This document shows, piece by piece, positions 16,092 to 24,160 of a stretch of 28,011 nucleotides of DNA. The DNA is from an uncultured Methanomicrobiales archaeon. GTDB taxonomy: Archaea > Thermoplasmatota > Thermoplasmata > Methanomassiliicoccales > Methanomethylophilaceae. The notes beneath the pieces were generated by a model. That model was not told where the DNA came from. It searched no databases and saw nothing but the letters and a program-made list of their open reading frames with translations. Positions within the stretch are counted from its first letter, which is position 1. Every line of letters starts with the position of its first letter. Both the position numbers and the translations under genes were made by a program. The stretch lies in the NCBI GenBank assembly GCA_937892275.1, contig CALAVG010000067.1:1-28011 (forward strand), in the 5' to 3' direction.

Positions 16092-17309
16092 ATGGCAGAA
16101 CACAAAGTAATCTGTTGGGATTGCGGAGCAGAGGTCGACGACCCGTTCGTCAACACCTGCCCCAAGTGTGGCGGTCTCCTGACCGTCAAGATGGACCTCG
16201 AGAAAGTCAAGGAGATGAAGCCTCAGGACCTCCACAAGACACAGATCGGTGTCTGGAGGTACGCACCCTTCATGCCGGTGGACCCCGCACACAAGGTGTC
16301 CATCCAGGAGGGAGGAACCCCTCTGTACCCCACTTCTCAGCTCGGAGAGGCAATCGGATGCAAGAACGCCTTCGTGAAGTTCGAGGGACTCAACCCCACC
16401 GGTTCCTTCAAGGACAGGGGAATGACCATTGGAGTCTCACACGCAAAGGAGCTCGGAGCGACCACAGTAGGATGCGCCTCCACAGGTAACACCTCCGCTG
16501 CACTCGCAGCTTATGCTGCGAAGGCAGGGATGAAGTGTGCCGTCTTCCTCCCCGACGGAAATGTCGCCATGGGAAAGCTCGCACAGGCACTGTTCTTCGG
16601 AGCAAAGGTCCTCGCCATCGACGGTAACTTCGATGACGCCCTCGCGCTGGCCAGGAAGATGGCCGACGAGAGGAAGCTGTACCTGCTCAACTCGATCAAC
16701 CCCTACCGTCCCGAGGGACAGAAGTCCGTCCTCTTCGAGATCATGGACCAGCTGAACTACGACATCCCCGACAGGATCATCCTGCCTGTAGGAAACGCAG
16801 CGAACATCTGGGCTGTCTACAAGGCATGCATGGAGCTGAAGGAGGTCGGATGGATCGACAAGGTCCCGATGCTGACTGGTATCCAGGCAGCCGGATCAGC
16901 ACCCGTCGCAAGGGCATTCGCGGACAAGAAGGACAATTTCGAGCCCGAGCACAACCCCGAGACCATCGCCACTGCGATCAGGATCGGAAATCCCGTCAGC
17001 GGAAGGAAGGCACTCAAGGCGATGTACTCCACCGGAGGCTACTGCACCACAGTCACCGACGAGGAGATCATAGCTGCACAGCAGCTCCTCGGGAGGAAAG
17101 AGGGAGTATGCGTCGAGCCCGCATCCGCAGCATCCGTTGCAGGACTCAAGAAGCTCATCGAGCTCGGAGTTGCCGACAGGGATGAGCGTGTCGTCTGCAT
17201 CTGTACCGGAAACGGTCTGAAGGACCCCAACGCAATCATCGACAACTGCGCACCTCCGATCAAGTGCGGAAACTCCGTCGCTGACGTCGAGAGGATCCTC
17301 TCGCAGTAA
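16092..17309 (+). CDS. thrC: Threonine synthase (PLP-dependent)
   Basis: 405 aa. It converts O-phosphohomoserine to threonine and phosphate. The N-terminus carries a four-Cys zinc ribbon (Cys8, Cys11, Cys23, Cys26: CWDC and CPKC), a feature of many archaeal threonine synthases. The PLP-binding lysine is Lys107 in NPTGSFKDRG. Later blocks include CASTGNTSAALAAYAAKAG, LPVGNAANIW (phosphate-cup region) and the C-terminal EPASAASVAGLKKL and CICTGNGLKDP. The start follows the thrB stop directly. A strong hairpin follows 10 nt after the stop. Confidence 0.94.
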   Translation: MAEHKVICWDCGAEVDDPFVNTCPKCGGLLTVKMDLEKVKEMKPQDLHKTQIGVWRYAPFMPVDPAHKVSIQEGGTPLYPTSQLGEAIGCKNAFVKFEGLNPTGSFKDRGMTIGVSHAKELGATTVGCASTGNTSAALAAYAAKAGMKCAVFLPDGNVAMGKLAQALFFGAKVLAIDGNFDDALALARKMADERKLYLLNSINPYRPEGQKSVLFEIMDQLNYDIPDRIILPVGNAANIWAVYKACMELKEVGWIDKVPMLTGIQAAGSAPVARAFADKKDNFEPEHNPETIATAIRIGNPVSGRKALKAMYSTGGYCTTVTDEEIIAAQQLLGRKEGVCVEPASAASVAGLKKLIELGVADRDERVVCICTGNGLKDPNAIIDNCAPPIKCGNSVADVERILSQ

Positions 17310-17319
17310 GCCTTTCAAT

Positions 17320-17341
17320 CCGCCGGGGGTATTCCCGGCGG
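17320..17341 (+). terminator. Hairpin terminator after threonine synthase
   Basis: CCGCCGGG (17320-17327) pairs with CCCGGCGG (17334-17341) around a 6-nt loop and is followed by TCTTCATTCTTCTA, a pyrimidine-rich tail. It lies 10 nt after the stop at 17309. Confidence 0.65.
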
Positions 17342-17373
17342 TCTTCATTCTTCTAATCTATTCTATCAGACTG

Positions 17374-17396
17374 TTGTGATAATTCGGCTATCACAA
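17374..17396. promoter_or_regulatory. Palindrome upstream of the AAA ATPase gene (candidate operator)
   Basis: TTGTGAT (17374-17380) and ATCACAA (17390-17396) form a perfect 7-bp inverted repeat with a 9-bp spacer. The right arm runs into the first of three tandem repeats, whose units all begin CACAAAT, so the same half-site recurs. The shape is that of a dimeric-regulator operator; the protein is unknown. Confidence 0.45.
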
Positions 17397-17460
17397 ATCT
17401 CTCTATCAAAATACCACAAATCTCTATATTAAAATACCACAAATGTCTTTATCAACAATG
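17392..17460 (+). repeat. Three tandem 23-bp repeats upstream of the AAA ATPase gene
   Basis: Units are 17392-17414, 17415-17437 and 17438-17460. Each begins CACAAAT, continues with a pyrimidine-rich CTCTxTAT-like middle and ends with A-rich (AAAATAC in the first two, ACAATG in the third). Units 1 and 2 differ at only about three positions; unit 3 is more diverged. The array ends 8 bp before the ATG at 17469. It overlaps the expected promoter (TTAAAATAC at 17429-17437 is TATA-like). Confidence 0.8.
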
Positions 17461-17468
17461 AGCTGGAT

Positions 17469-18746
17469 ATGAATTACAGAAAGCGCATCTCCGATGGGAT
17501 CCTTGAAAAGAGGTTGGAAGTATTCGGTGCCGTGTTGATAATCGGGCCCAAGGGATGTGGTAAGACCACAACAGCCAAACAACATGCGAAGAGCTTCATA
17601 GAGTTTCAAGATGAGGATCATAGGGAAGGTTATCTCTCAGTGGCAGCTACAATGCCTTCTAAGCTCTTGGAAGGTGAAAAACCTCGTTTGTTTGATGAGT
17701 GGCAGGACGCACCTAAGATCTGGGGTGCGGTACGCAAAGCTGTTGATGACTCGCAGAAGAAAGGCCAGTTCATACTTACAGGGTCAACAACCGGTAAGGC
17801 GGAAGTGCCACACACCGGTACTATGAGGATCAGTAGAATGACAATGATGCCGATGAGCCTTTTCGAAAGCGGGGAATCCAACGGTTCTGTTTCATTGAAA
17901 GAACTGTTCGATCACCCAGATGGCTTTGAGGGATGTCATTCCGACCTTGATATCGATGGCATAATCCATGCGATATGCCGTGGCGGTTGGCCATCATCAC
18001 TGGATGTAGCCAACAAATCGGACAGTTATATGATAGTGAAGGATCTGCTCACACAGATATGTGAAGCGGATGTATCCAAAGTCGATGGCATATCGCGCAA
18101 CTCCCAGACTGTTAGACACATGCTAAGATCATATTCACGTAACATCTGTCAAACGACAGATAATCGGACCCTAATCTCCGATGTTAGGGCTAATACGGAT
18201 TTCTCAGAAGCTTCATTCTACAATTATCAAGCAGCTCTGGAGAAGCTATTCATCATTTCCGATGTAGATGCTTGGTGTCCTGCAATACGCTCCAAGAGTG
18301 CGATCCGTTCCACAAAGAAGAAGAACCTCGTCGATCCGTCCCTGGCAGTGGCAGCATTAGGGATAGATCCAGATTATTTCAACACGGATTTCATCATATT
18401 GGGATTCCTGTTCGAGTCATTGGTCATGAGGGATCTGAACATCTATTCTTCACCGTATGGCGGCAAGGTCTCATATTATCGTGATCGTTATGGCCTGGAA
18501 GCAGATGCGGTATTGCACCTGGATGATGGAAGATATGCGCTTTGCGAGGTCAAATTGGGACAAAAGGATGTGGACGAGGGTGCACAGCATCTGTTGAAAA
18601 TAGAAGCACTAGTGGCGGAATACAATAAGAGTGCGGAAATCCCCATGAATCTCCCGGATCTCAAAATAGTCATCACAGGAACCGAATACGGTTATAGAAG
18701 GGATGACGGAGTGTTCGTGATACCTTTGGCCTGTCTTCGCGATTGA
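17469..18746 (+). CDS. AAA-type ATPase with DUF4143-like C-terminal nuclease-like domain
   Basis: 425 aa. Residues about 1-150 form a P-loop ATPase: Walker A GPKGCGKTT (26-34), Walker B-like RLFDEWQ (Asp76, Glu77) and a sensor-like FILTGSTTG. The middle is helical with a winged-helix-like stretch. The C-terminal part has the DUF4143 block (VDPSLAVAALGI, GFLFESLVMRDL) and a restriction-like motif, LEADAVLHLDDGRYALCEVK, giving the E/D-ExK pattern of a PD-(D/E)xK fold. This family (AAA_14 plus DUF4143) is common as single genes in anaerobic archaea and gut bacteria; its job is not established. It is flanked by a palindrome and tandem repeats, has its own promoter and is more AT-rich than the neighbouring thrC, which may indicate acquisition. 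Confidence 0.85.
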   Translation: MNYRKRISDGILEKRLEVFGAVLIIGPKGCGKTTTAKQHAKSFIEFQDEDHREGYLSVAATMPSKLLEGEKPRLFDEWQDAPKIWGAVRKAVDDSQKKGQFILTGSTTGKAEVPHTGTMRISRMTMMPMSLFESGESNGSVSLKELFDHPDGFEGCHSDLDIDGIIHAICRGGWPSSLDVANKSDSYMIVKDLLTQICEADVSKVDGISRNSQTVRHMLRSYSRNICQTTDNRTLISDVRANTDFSEASFYNYQAALEKLFIISDVDAWCPAIRSKSAIRSTKKKNLVDPSLAVAALGIDPDYFNTDFIILGFLFESLVMRDLNIYSSPYGGKVSYYRDRYGLEADAVLHLDDGRYALCEVKLGQKDVDEGAQHLLKIEALVAEYNKSAEIPMNLPDLKIVITGTEYGYRRDDGVFVIPLACLRD

Positions 18747-18791
18747 CGGCACATAAATTGAGATGATGTTCGATTTTCAAGGCAACCGCTG

Positions 18792-21080
18792 TCAGAAATC
18801 GAAGAGGTTGGTCTGCTTATGGCCGTCCTCTTCATCCTTCTTCTTTTTGGATTGTTTCTTCGGCTTCTCTTCAGCCACCGGAGCCGGTGCTTCGCCATAA
18901 TCGGCGACCATCTCTTCGAACATCGCTTCCTCTTCAGAAGGTGTGATGTTCTCCACCACCTCAATCTTTCCTCCGGCCTGATCCTTCATCTTGGATGCCA
19001 GGACGGAACCTATCTTGGGGATGTTGGCAAGCTCGGATTCATCTATCGCCGCGATATCCGATCTGGACCTGATGCCGTGGTTGAAAAGGATCCTCGCCCT
19101 GTTCCTTCCGACACCTCTGAATGCGACAAGGTCTATCAGCTCCTCCTTGACACCGTATCTCACACGGGTCATGAGCGGACGTATCTTCTTTATCGCAGAA
19201 GGGTTGAACATGTACGCGATCTCGCTCATAGCGTATATTATCCAATCCATCATATCTATCTTGGACCTTATGTCGCCGGGACCTATACCCATGGTGTCGG
19301 TGAGAGTGTCCTCGTCGGTCTCCTCTATCCAGTCGTTGACCAGTAACGCAACCTTCAGGTCGCTGTTGAAGTATTCCTCGTCGTAGTCCTCGATATCCTC
19401 CGGGTCCACAAGCATGTGGTCCCACACCTCGTCACCTGCGGCGTTGAGTCTGTCCATGTCGGCCTTCTTCGGATACATTCCGAGAACGTCCGGCGTCATG
19501 GCCGCTGCCAATAGTATGGGGAGATCCTTCGTATCATCGTCTATCTTGGTGACCGCTTCCCTCAGGATGGAGGCAGAGGCGGGGTCGATGTATAGATCCG
19601 ATACCCTCTTCCCGAACGATGTGATTCTGATGTCCTCGCCGTTCTCCTTAGCCATGTCCTCCTCGACCAGCGAACGAACGATACCGTCCACGACGCTCTC
19701 GATCCCGAACAGTTGGGATACCGTACCGAAGAAGGTCTCCTTGAGGAAGTCTATGATGGAATCCCTGCTGTCGGCATCTCCGGTAGCCAGGAGTCCAAGG
19801 ACATGGCTCCTGAGGATCTTCTCGTTGAACAGTTTGGATGTGAGACGTTCGGTGTCGTGTTCGACGTAATCCTCCATGAGGTGCTCCTTGTCTGTCTCGC
19901 TCTTCGCCACCAGTACCGCTTCTCCATACGGATCGTAACCCGGTCTTCCTGCACGACCGCACATCTGTTTGATCTCCATCACAGATATCGGGGAGTTGCC
20001 GTAGTTGGTCTCGTAACGGGTGGTGTCCCTGACGATGACCCTCCTGGCGGGGAGGTTGATGCCGGCCGCCAGGGTGGGCGTGGCTACGATGCATTTGATC
20101 TGGCCGTTGCGGAAGTTGTCCTCGACATACTTCCTCTGTCTGTAAGTGAGTCCGGCGTTGTGGAATGCTATGCCGCATTTGACACATGATGACAGTTTCC
20201 TTCCGGTTGCGGTGGATTCCGCATCACCTTCGAGGAGTACCTCGTCGGCCTGTGAGAGCGTCCTGCCGGCGAGTTCGCTCATCTTCTTGGAATACTTGAC
20301 CGCAAGGGCCTCGGTGGAACGCCTGGAATTTACGAATATCAGGCTCTGGCCACCGTCCAGGATGGTTTGCTTCACAAGGCCCCATATCTCCTCGCCGTCA
20401 GCCTCTACCTCCCTGGACGTCCTGTCGTCGAACTGTATGTGTCCGTCGTAGTAGACGCCCTCCTTGAGGGGGATGGGACGCCAATCGCTCTCCACCAGTC
20501 TTGCATGCAGCCATTCCGCAAGATCGAACGCGTTGGACATCGTCGCGGACAACGCGATTATCTGGAGGTCCCTGTTCCTGCGCATGAGCTTGGTCAGGAT
20601 GACCTCCAATGTGGGGCCCCTCCCGGGGTCGTGGATCATGTGCACCTCGTCGGCGATGACCAGTCCGACCTGTTCCATCCAGGTGCTCCCGTGACGGATC
20701 ATAGAATCTGCTTTCTCAGACGTTGCTACTATAATGTCAGCATCTTGGAGGTTCTTGTCGTCAGAATCCAGGTCGCCTGTGCTGAGATGTGCTTTTATAC
20801 CCAATTTGGAGAACTTCTCGAAATCGTCCTTCTTCTCCGAGGCCAACGCTTTCAGGGGGACGATGTACAGTACCTTCTTCCCCTTCCGGACCATCATGTC
20901 CAGGGCTGGTACGTATCCTATCAGGGACTTACCGCTGGCAGTCGGTATGGCAACGACAAGGTTGTGACCCTGGAGAGCAACCGGTATGGCCTCTGCCTGC
21001 GGGGGATGGAGATTGACGTAGCCCGCTTCCATGAGTGCCTCTGCGACACTGTCCGAAACATCGAGCTCGTCGACCCTCAT
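18792..21080 (-). CDS. hel308: ATP-dependent DNA helicase Hel308
   Basis: 762 aa, near the usual size of archaeal Hel308. It is a superfamily 2, 3'-5' DNA helicase acting at stalled forks. Motifs: Q-motif LHPPQAEAI (about 24-32), Walker A AIPTASGKS (44-52), DEVH (143-146), motif III SAT, and motif VI QMCGRAGRPGYDPYGEAV. After the two RecA-like domains come a winged-helix and ratchet region and a C-terminal helix-hairpin-helix-like segment (LIDLVAFRGVGRNRARILF, LANIPKIGSVLA). A Lys-rich tail (KKQSKKKKDEEDGHK) ends in QTNLFDF (756-762), resembling a PCNA-interacting peptide. The ATG lies 4 nt after the stop of the preceding gene, so it is the last gene of the hypA operon. Confidence 0.93.
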   Translation of the reverse strand: MRVDELDVSDSVAEALMEAGYVNLHPPQAEAIPVALQGHNLVVAIPTASGKSLIGYVPALDMMVRKGKKVLYIVPLKALASEKKDDFEKFSKLGIKAHLSTGDLDSDDKNLQDADIIVATSEKADSMIRHGSTWMEQVGLVIADEVHMIHDPGRGPTLEVILTKLMRRNRDLQIIALSATMSNAFDLAEWLHARLVESDWRPIPLKEGVYYDGHIQFDDRTSREVEADGEEIWGLVKQTILDGGQSLIFVNSRRSTEALAVKYSKKMSELAGRTLSQADEVLLEGDAESTATGRKLSSCVKCGIAFHNAGLTYRQRKYVEDNFRNGQIKCIVATPTLAAGINLPARRVIVRDTTRYETNYGNSPISVMEIKQMCGRAGRPGYDPYGEAVLVAKSETDKEHLMEDYVEHDTERLTSKLFNEKILRSHVLGLLATGDADSRDSIIDFLKETFFGTVSQLFGIESVVDGIVRSLVEEDMAKENGEDIRITSFGKRVSDLYIDPASASILREAVTKIDDDTKDLPILLAAAMTPDVLGMYPKKADMDRLNAAGDEVWDHMLVDPEDIEDYDEEYFNSDLKVALLVNDWIEETDEDTLTDTMGIGPGDIRSKIDMMDWIIYAMSEIAYMFNPSAIKKIRPLMTRVRYGVKEELIDLVAFRGVGRNRARILFNHGIRSRSDIAAIDESELANIPKIGSVLASKMKDQAGGKIEVVENITPSEEEAMFEEMVADYGEAPAPVAEEKPKKQSKKKKDEEDGHKQTNLFDF

Positions 21081-21084
21081 GCGA

Positions 21085-21648
21085 TCACTGCTTGCACAGA
21101 TCCCTTATGATCTCCTCGATCCTGTCGGCATTCTCGTTGCCGACCCTTGCTCCCTTCCTCTCGAGGTAGATCCAGTTCCTCTTAACGCATTCATCCTCGA
21201 ATTGGGGGTTGGTGACCGCGATGAGCTTTCCGTCCTCGATGGCATCGGCCTCGAGGAACAGCCTGAACATTTCCTTCGGCATGCAGAAGATGACCTTGTC
21301 GAAGGGCCTTGTGAGGTACGAGACCTGCTCCACGAATTGTTTCTTCTGATCCACTGCCATGAATTCCTCCCTGGTGTCCATGGTCTCCTCGTATCCGGTG
21401 ATCATGTAGTTCCCGGGAACGAATCCGTAACGTGCGGTGATCACTCCGTAGGAGACATCGCAAAGCTTCCCGCCCTTGTCGTTCGTGGCGGTGTCCAGAC
21501 GGGCCACCAGGTTCTTGACCTCTGTTGCACGGCCTTCGAACATCTCGAAAGCCGAGAGGAGCTTGCTCTTGTCCTTGAACACCTTCGAATCGTTGGTGAT
21601 GACGAGGATACGCTTCGTCATGTGGAGATCGGTGTATAACTGCGTCAT
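21085..21648 (-). CDS. Conserved-looking hypothetical protein between hypD and hel308
   Basis: 187 aa from the ATG at 21648, 2 nt after the HypD stop; a second candidate ATG at 21621 begins MTKRILVITND. The protein is soluble, with a beta-strand start (RILVITNDSKVF), a YGFVPGNYMI segment, a FDKVIFCMPKEMFRLFLEAD segment and a Lys/Arg-rich C-terminal region. The alternation suggests an alpha/beta fold. I do not recognise the family or catalytic residues. The tight fit between hypD and hel308 shows it is co-transcribed with both, but the two neighbours have unrelated functions, so context gives no clear role. Confidence 0.7.
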   Translation of the reverse strand: MTQLYTDLHMTKRILVITNDSKVFKDKSKLLSAFEMFEGRATEVKNLVARLDTATNDKGGKLCDVSYGVITARYGFVPGNYMITGYEETMDTREEFMAVDQKKQFVEQVSYLTRPFDKVIFCMPKEMFRLFLEADAIEDGKLIAVTNPQFEDECVKRNWIYLERKGARVGNENADRIEEIIRDLCKQ

Positions 21649-21650
21649 GT

Positions 21651-22739
21651 TCAGAGCCTCTTGTTGCCCAGTCTGTAGGATATGCTGCAGTTTCCTTCTG
21701 CGGAGACCATGCAGGGTCCCATCGGGTTGGTGGGCTTGCAGACCTTTCCGAACATCGGGCACTGCTCGGATTTGATGAGTCCTCTAAGGACGTCGCCGCA
21801 CTTGCATCCCTTCGCCTCCGCTTCCACGGCAGGGGTGGTCCTGAGGATGTCCTCGTGGACCTTGGTGGCGTCGTGGTCGGCGAATTCGGGCTTGAGAGCG
21901 AGGGCGGACTTGGGGACGACGGGGAAACCTCTCCAGTGGCGGTCCACCGGGTCGAAGGTGTCTTCGATGAGCTTCATTGCGATAGGATTGCCTTCTCTCT
22001 TGACCAGCCTGGTGTACTCGTTCTCCACTTCGTGCCTTCCGTCCTTGATCTGTTTGCACAGCATGTAAACGGACATCAGCAGGTCTAGGGGTTCGAATCC
22101 GGATACGACCTGAGGCATGTTGTAAGGTCCTTCAGAGAAGGGTTGGAACATATCCGTTCCGGTGACCACGGCGACGTGTCCCGGTTCTATGAGTCCCTGG
22201 ATGTGCGATTCTCCCAGATCGAATATGGTCTTGAGCACAGGAGGGCAGATCCTGTGGCAGCTGTATATGCTGAAGTTCTCGGGACAGTTGTCCTTGTGGA
22301 GGGGTACGCACGTGGACGGTGCGGTGGTTTCGAATCCCACGCCGACGAACACTAAAGGCTTGTCGGGCTGGTCTCTTGCCATCTTGACGGCATCGTCGAT
22401 CGAATAGACAATCCTGACATCCGCTCCCTCGGACTTGGCCTGGAAGAGGGAACCTATGGTGGTCGGGACCCTCATGAGGTCTCCGAAGGCCGTGACGGTC
22501 ACACCGTTCCTTGCCAGCGTTATGGCATCCGCTATCTCCTGACTGGTGGTGACGCAGACTGGACAACCGGGTCCCTGGGCTATCTCAATGCCTACATCGT
22601 TCAGCATCTGCTCCAGACCGAAGCGGACGATGGTATCCTGATGCGTTCCGCAGATGTGCATGAACTTGGCCTCAACTCCCATGTTCTTGATCCCCTCAAG
22701 GATCTTCTTAGCCGTCTGTTCGTCCCTGTACTTGAACAT
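21651..22739 (-). CDS. hypD: Hydrogenase maturation factor HypD
   Basis: 362 aa, normal for HypD. The start is the ATG at 22739, which overlaps the HypA stop (TGATG) and has GGAGG 7 nt upstream; a longer upstream frame reads out-of-frame hypA sequence. HypD with HypC assembles the Fe(CN)2CO unit of [NiFe] hydrogenases. The conserved cysteines are visible: Cys30 in HICGTHQDTI, and Cys59/Cys62 in GPGCPVC. The C-terminal cluster region has KGCKCGDVLRG, EQCPMFGKVC and CMVSAEGNCSISY, which holds a [4Fe-4S] cluster in the family. It follows hypA; hypB, C, E and F are not in the window. It implies the organism makes a [NiFe] hydrogenase. Confidence 0.95.
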   Translation of the reverse strand: MFKYRDEQTAKKILEGIKNMGVEAKFMHICGTHQDTIVRFGLEQMLNDVGIEIAQGPGCPVCVTTSQEIADAITLARNGVTVTAFGDLMRVPTTIGSLFQAKSEGADVRIVYSIDDAVKMARDQPDKPLVFVGVGFETTAPSTCVPLHKDNCPENFSIYSCHRICPPVLKTIFDLGESHIQGLIEPGHVAVVTGTDMFQPFSEGPYNMPQVVSGFEPLDLLMSVYMLCKQIKDGRHEVENEYTRLVKREGNPIAMKLIEDTFDPVDRHWRGFPVVPKSALALKPEFADHDATKVHEDILRTTPAVEAEAKGCKCGDVLRGLIKSEQCPMFGKVCKPTNPMGPCMVSAEGNCSISYRLGNKRL

Positions 22740-23119
22740 CATTCTGCCTCCTCGATGTCCATGCATTTGACAACGCATGACTGTCCCTTGATGACGTTGA
22801 CCGCTCCGCCGCACTTCGGGCATGCAAGGACTGGGATCGAGTGTGTATCGAAATCCGGATCCTTCAATATGGTCGCCGGTCCAATGAAATTGCAGGTCTT
22901 GCACTGAAGCTCTATCGGTTCGTGCTCCACTATGAACTCTGAGCCTTCAAGGATCGTTCCGCGAGTTACGATCTCGTAAGCGAACGACATCTGCTCCTCT
23001 CCGAGATTGGTGAGATCCCCGATCACTACAGTGATGCTGTTGACCTTGGTCACCTTGTATCTTTGGAGCTCCTTGATGACTGCATCGACGAGCGTGGTTA
23101 CGACTGAGACTTCGTGCAT
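22739..23119 (-). CDS. hypA: Hydrogenase nickel incorporation protein HypA
   Basis: 126 aa. HypA delivers nickel to the hydrogenase large subunit. The start is the ATG at 23119, giving the essential N-terminal MHE with nickel-binding His2; a TTG one codon upstream would displace it. The C-terminal zinc site has CKTC (about 73-76) and CPKC (about 100-103). Length is normal. A TATA box 23-30 bp upstream suggests a leaderless start and marks the beginning of the hypA-hypD-unknown-hel308 operon, with GAGGAGG just before the hypD start. Confidence 0.93.
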   Translation of the reverse strand: MHEVSVVTTLVDAVIKELQRYKVTKVNSITVVIGDLTNLGEEQMSFAYEIVTRGTILEGSEFIVEHEPIELQCKTCNFIGPATILKDPDFDTHSIPVLACPKCGGAVNVIKGQSCVVKCMDIEEAE

Positions 23120-23141
23120 CAAGCGGGTTATGCGCTGGTGG

Positions 23142-23150
23142 CAATAAAAG
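23142..23150 (-). promoter_or_regulatory. TATA box of the hypA operon
   Basis: On the minus strand CTTTTATTG lies 23-31 bp before the ATG at 23119, in the short gap after the previous gene's stop at 23168. Confidence 0.5.
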
Positions 23151-23167
23151 ATGATGGTCGGATTCCC

Positions 23168-24160
23168 TCAGGACCTCTTGGCTCTGGACTTCTTGACCAT
23201 GTGGCGAATAGTCTCGATATAGGTCTTCTTCTCCTTGTCGTAGTCCTTGATGACTATGTCCATGAAGAGGCCGTCCGTACCGTATATCCTGACCATACCG
23301 GATGTTTCGGGATTTTCTCCATCCAGTACGATCTTCTCGATCGGGAAGGATAGGGGGATGCTGTACGAGCCGTCGTTCTTGGGGCTGAGCGAGATCTGTG
23401 TCCTCGGATCGTCGACCCTTTTCTGCAGCAGGATCTCCATGTCGATGCCGTGAAGCATTATCCTCCTCTCCTTTTGGACGGGTCCGAAGGATTGATAGGT
23501 CCAACCATCTTCCGGGTCGGCTATCAGTTCTTTGACATCCGGTACGTCAATATACGCATCCGGCGGAGTGCCTGATTCCCTGAATAGTTCGTCGGAGTTC
23601 CTGGCCAATCTTCTCGTGGCTCCTTCGAGCAGCATCTCCTTCCTGGTGAGGATCAGCAGGATCGTGAGGTGCATCATACCATAGACTATGCCGTTCCTGT
23701 GGTCGGAAATGACATCGATTATATTCGATCCCATATAGATGTAATAGATTACAGGGAAGAGCTCGGTCACAACCAGCAATCCAAGGCATACGAGAGCTTT
23801 GGTACTGCCTGCAGAGGTGTGGAACATGAGCGATGCGGAATAGTAGATCAGAATGACGCTGATGATTAGATACAGATCCCCTGCCAGTAGTTCGATGTCC
23901 TGTTTCGGTTCGAACATCAGGTATGCATAGCGTAGGATCATTGATATTCCCACGGCCATCAGGCTGGCGATGATGCCATGCTTCAACTCTTTACGGAGGA
24001 AAAGCACTATGCTGAATCCTGCCAGAAGAATGACCAGGGCCGAAGCGAACTCCCCATTGGGTGAGAATTCGGAGGTGCTGACGCATACATAGGTAAAGTA
24101 TGCGCCATTTACCATCATCACCAGGCCCAATATCGTCGTCAGGATTTCGCGGTGATTCAT
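23168..24160 (-). CDS. Membrane protein with C-terminal cytoplasmic domain (paralogue 2 of surface operon)
   Basis: 330 aa. Residues 1-175 contain about six hydrophobic spans (LGLVMMVNGAYFTYVCV, ALVILLAGFSIVLFL, IIASLMAVGISMIL, LYLIISVILIYYSA, ALVCLGLLVVTELF, MMHLTILLILT). Residues about 180-330 are a charged, soluble and probably cytoplasmic domain ending in a Lys/Arg-rich tail. It shares order and motifs with the 334-aa neighbour, for example PVQKERRIML here and PVESEKRLIL there, so the two arose by duplication. Its ATG overlaps the neighbour's stop (ATGA) with GGAGG upstream. It is the last gene of a three-gene operon headed by a large surface protein. No family recognised. Confidence 0.75.
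   Translation of the reverse strand: MNHREILTTILGLVMMVNGAYFTYVCVSTSEFSPNGEFASALVILLAGFSIVLFLRKELKHGIIASLMAVGISMILRYAYLMFEPKQDIELLAGDLYLIISVILIYYSASLMFHTSAGSTKALVCLGLLVVTELFPVIYYIYMGSNIIDVISDHRNGIVYGMMHLTILLILTRKEMLLEGATRRLARNSDELFRESGTPPDAYIDVPDVKELIADPEDGWTYQSFGPVQKERRIMLHGIDMEILLQKRVDDPRTQISLSPKNDGSYSIPLSFPIEKIVLDGENPETSGMVRIYGTDGLFMDIVIKDYDKEKKTYIETIRHMVKKSRAKRS

Noticed and set aside
17392..17460. The 23-bp tandem repeats as a CRISPR array
   Set aside because: The units are directly adjacent with no spacers and differ from each other; no cas gene is present.
21649..21762. An extended start for the 187-aa protein within hypD
   Set aside because: The added residues are the hypD 3' end read out of frame, rich in His/Gln/Arg.
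22740..22904. A longer HypD start giving about 55 extra N-terminal residues
   Set aside because: The extra part reads the hypA coding region in another frame, and the ATG at 22739 has a GGAGG site and the normal HypD N-terminus.
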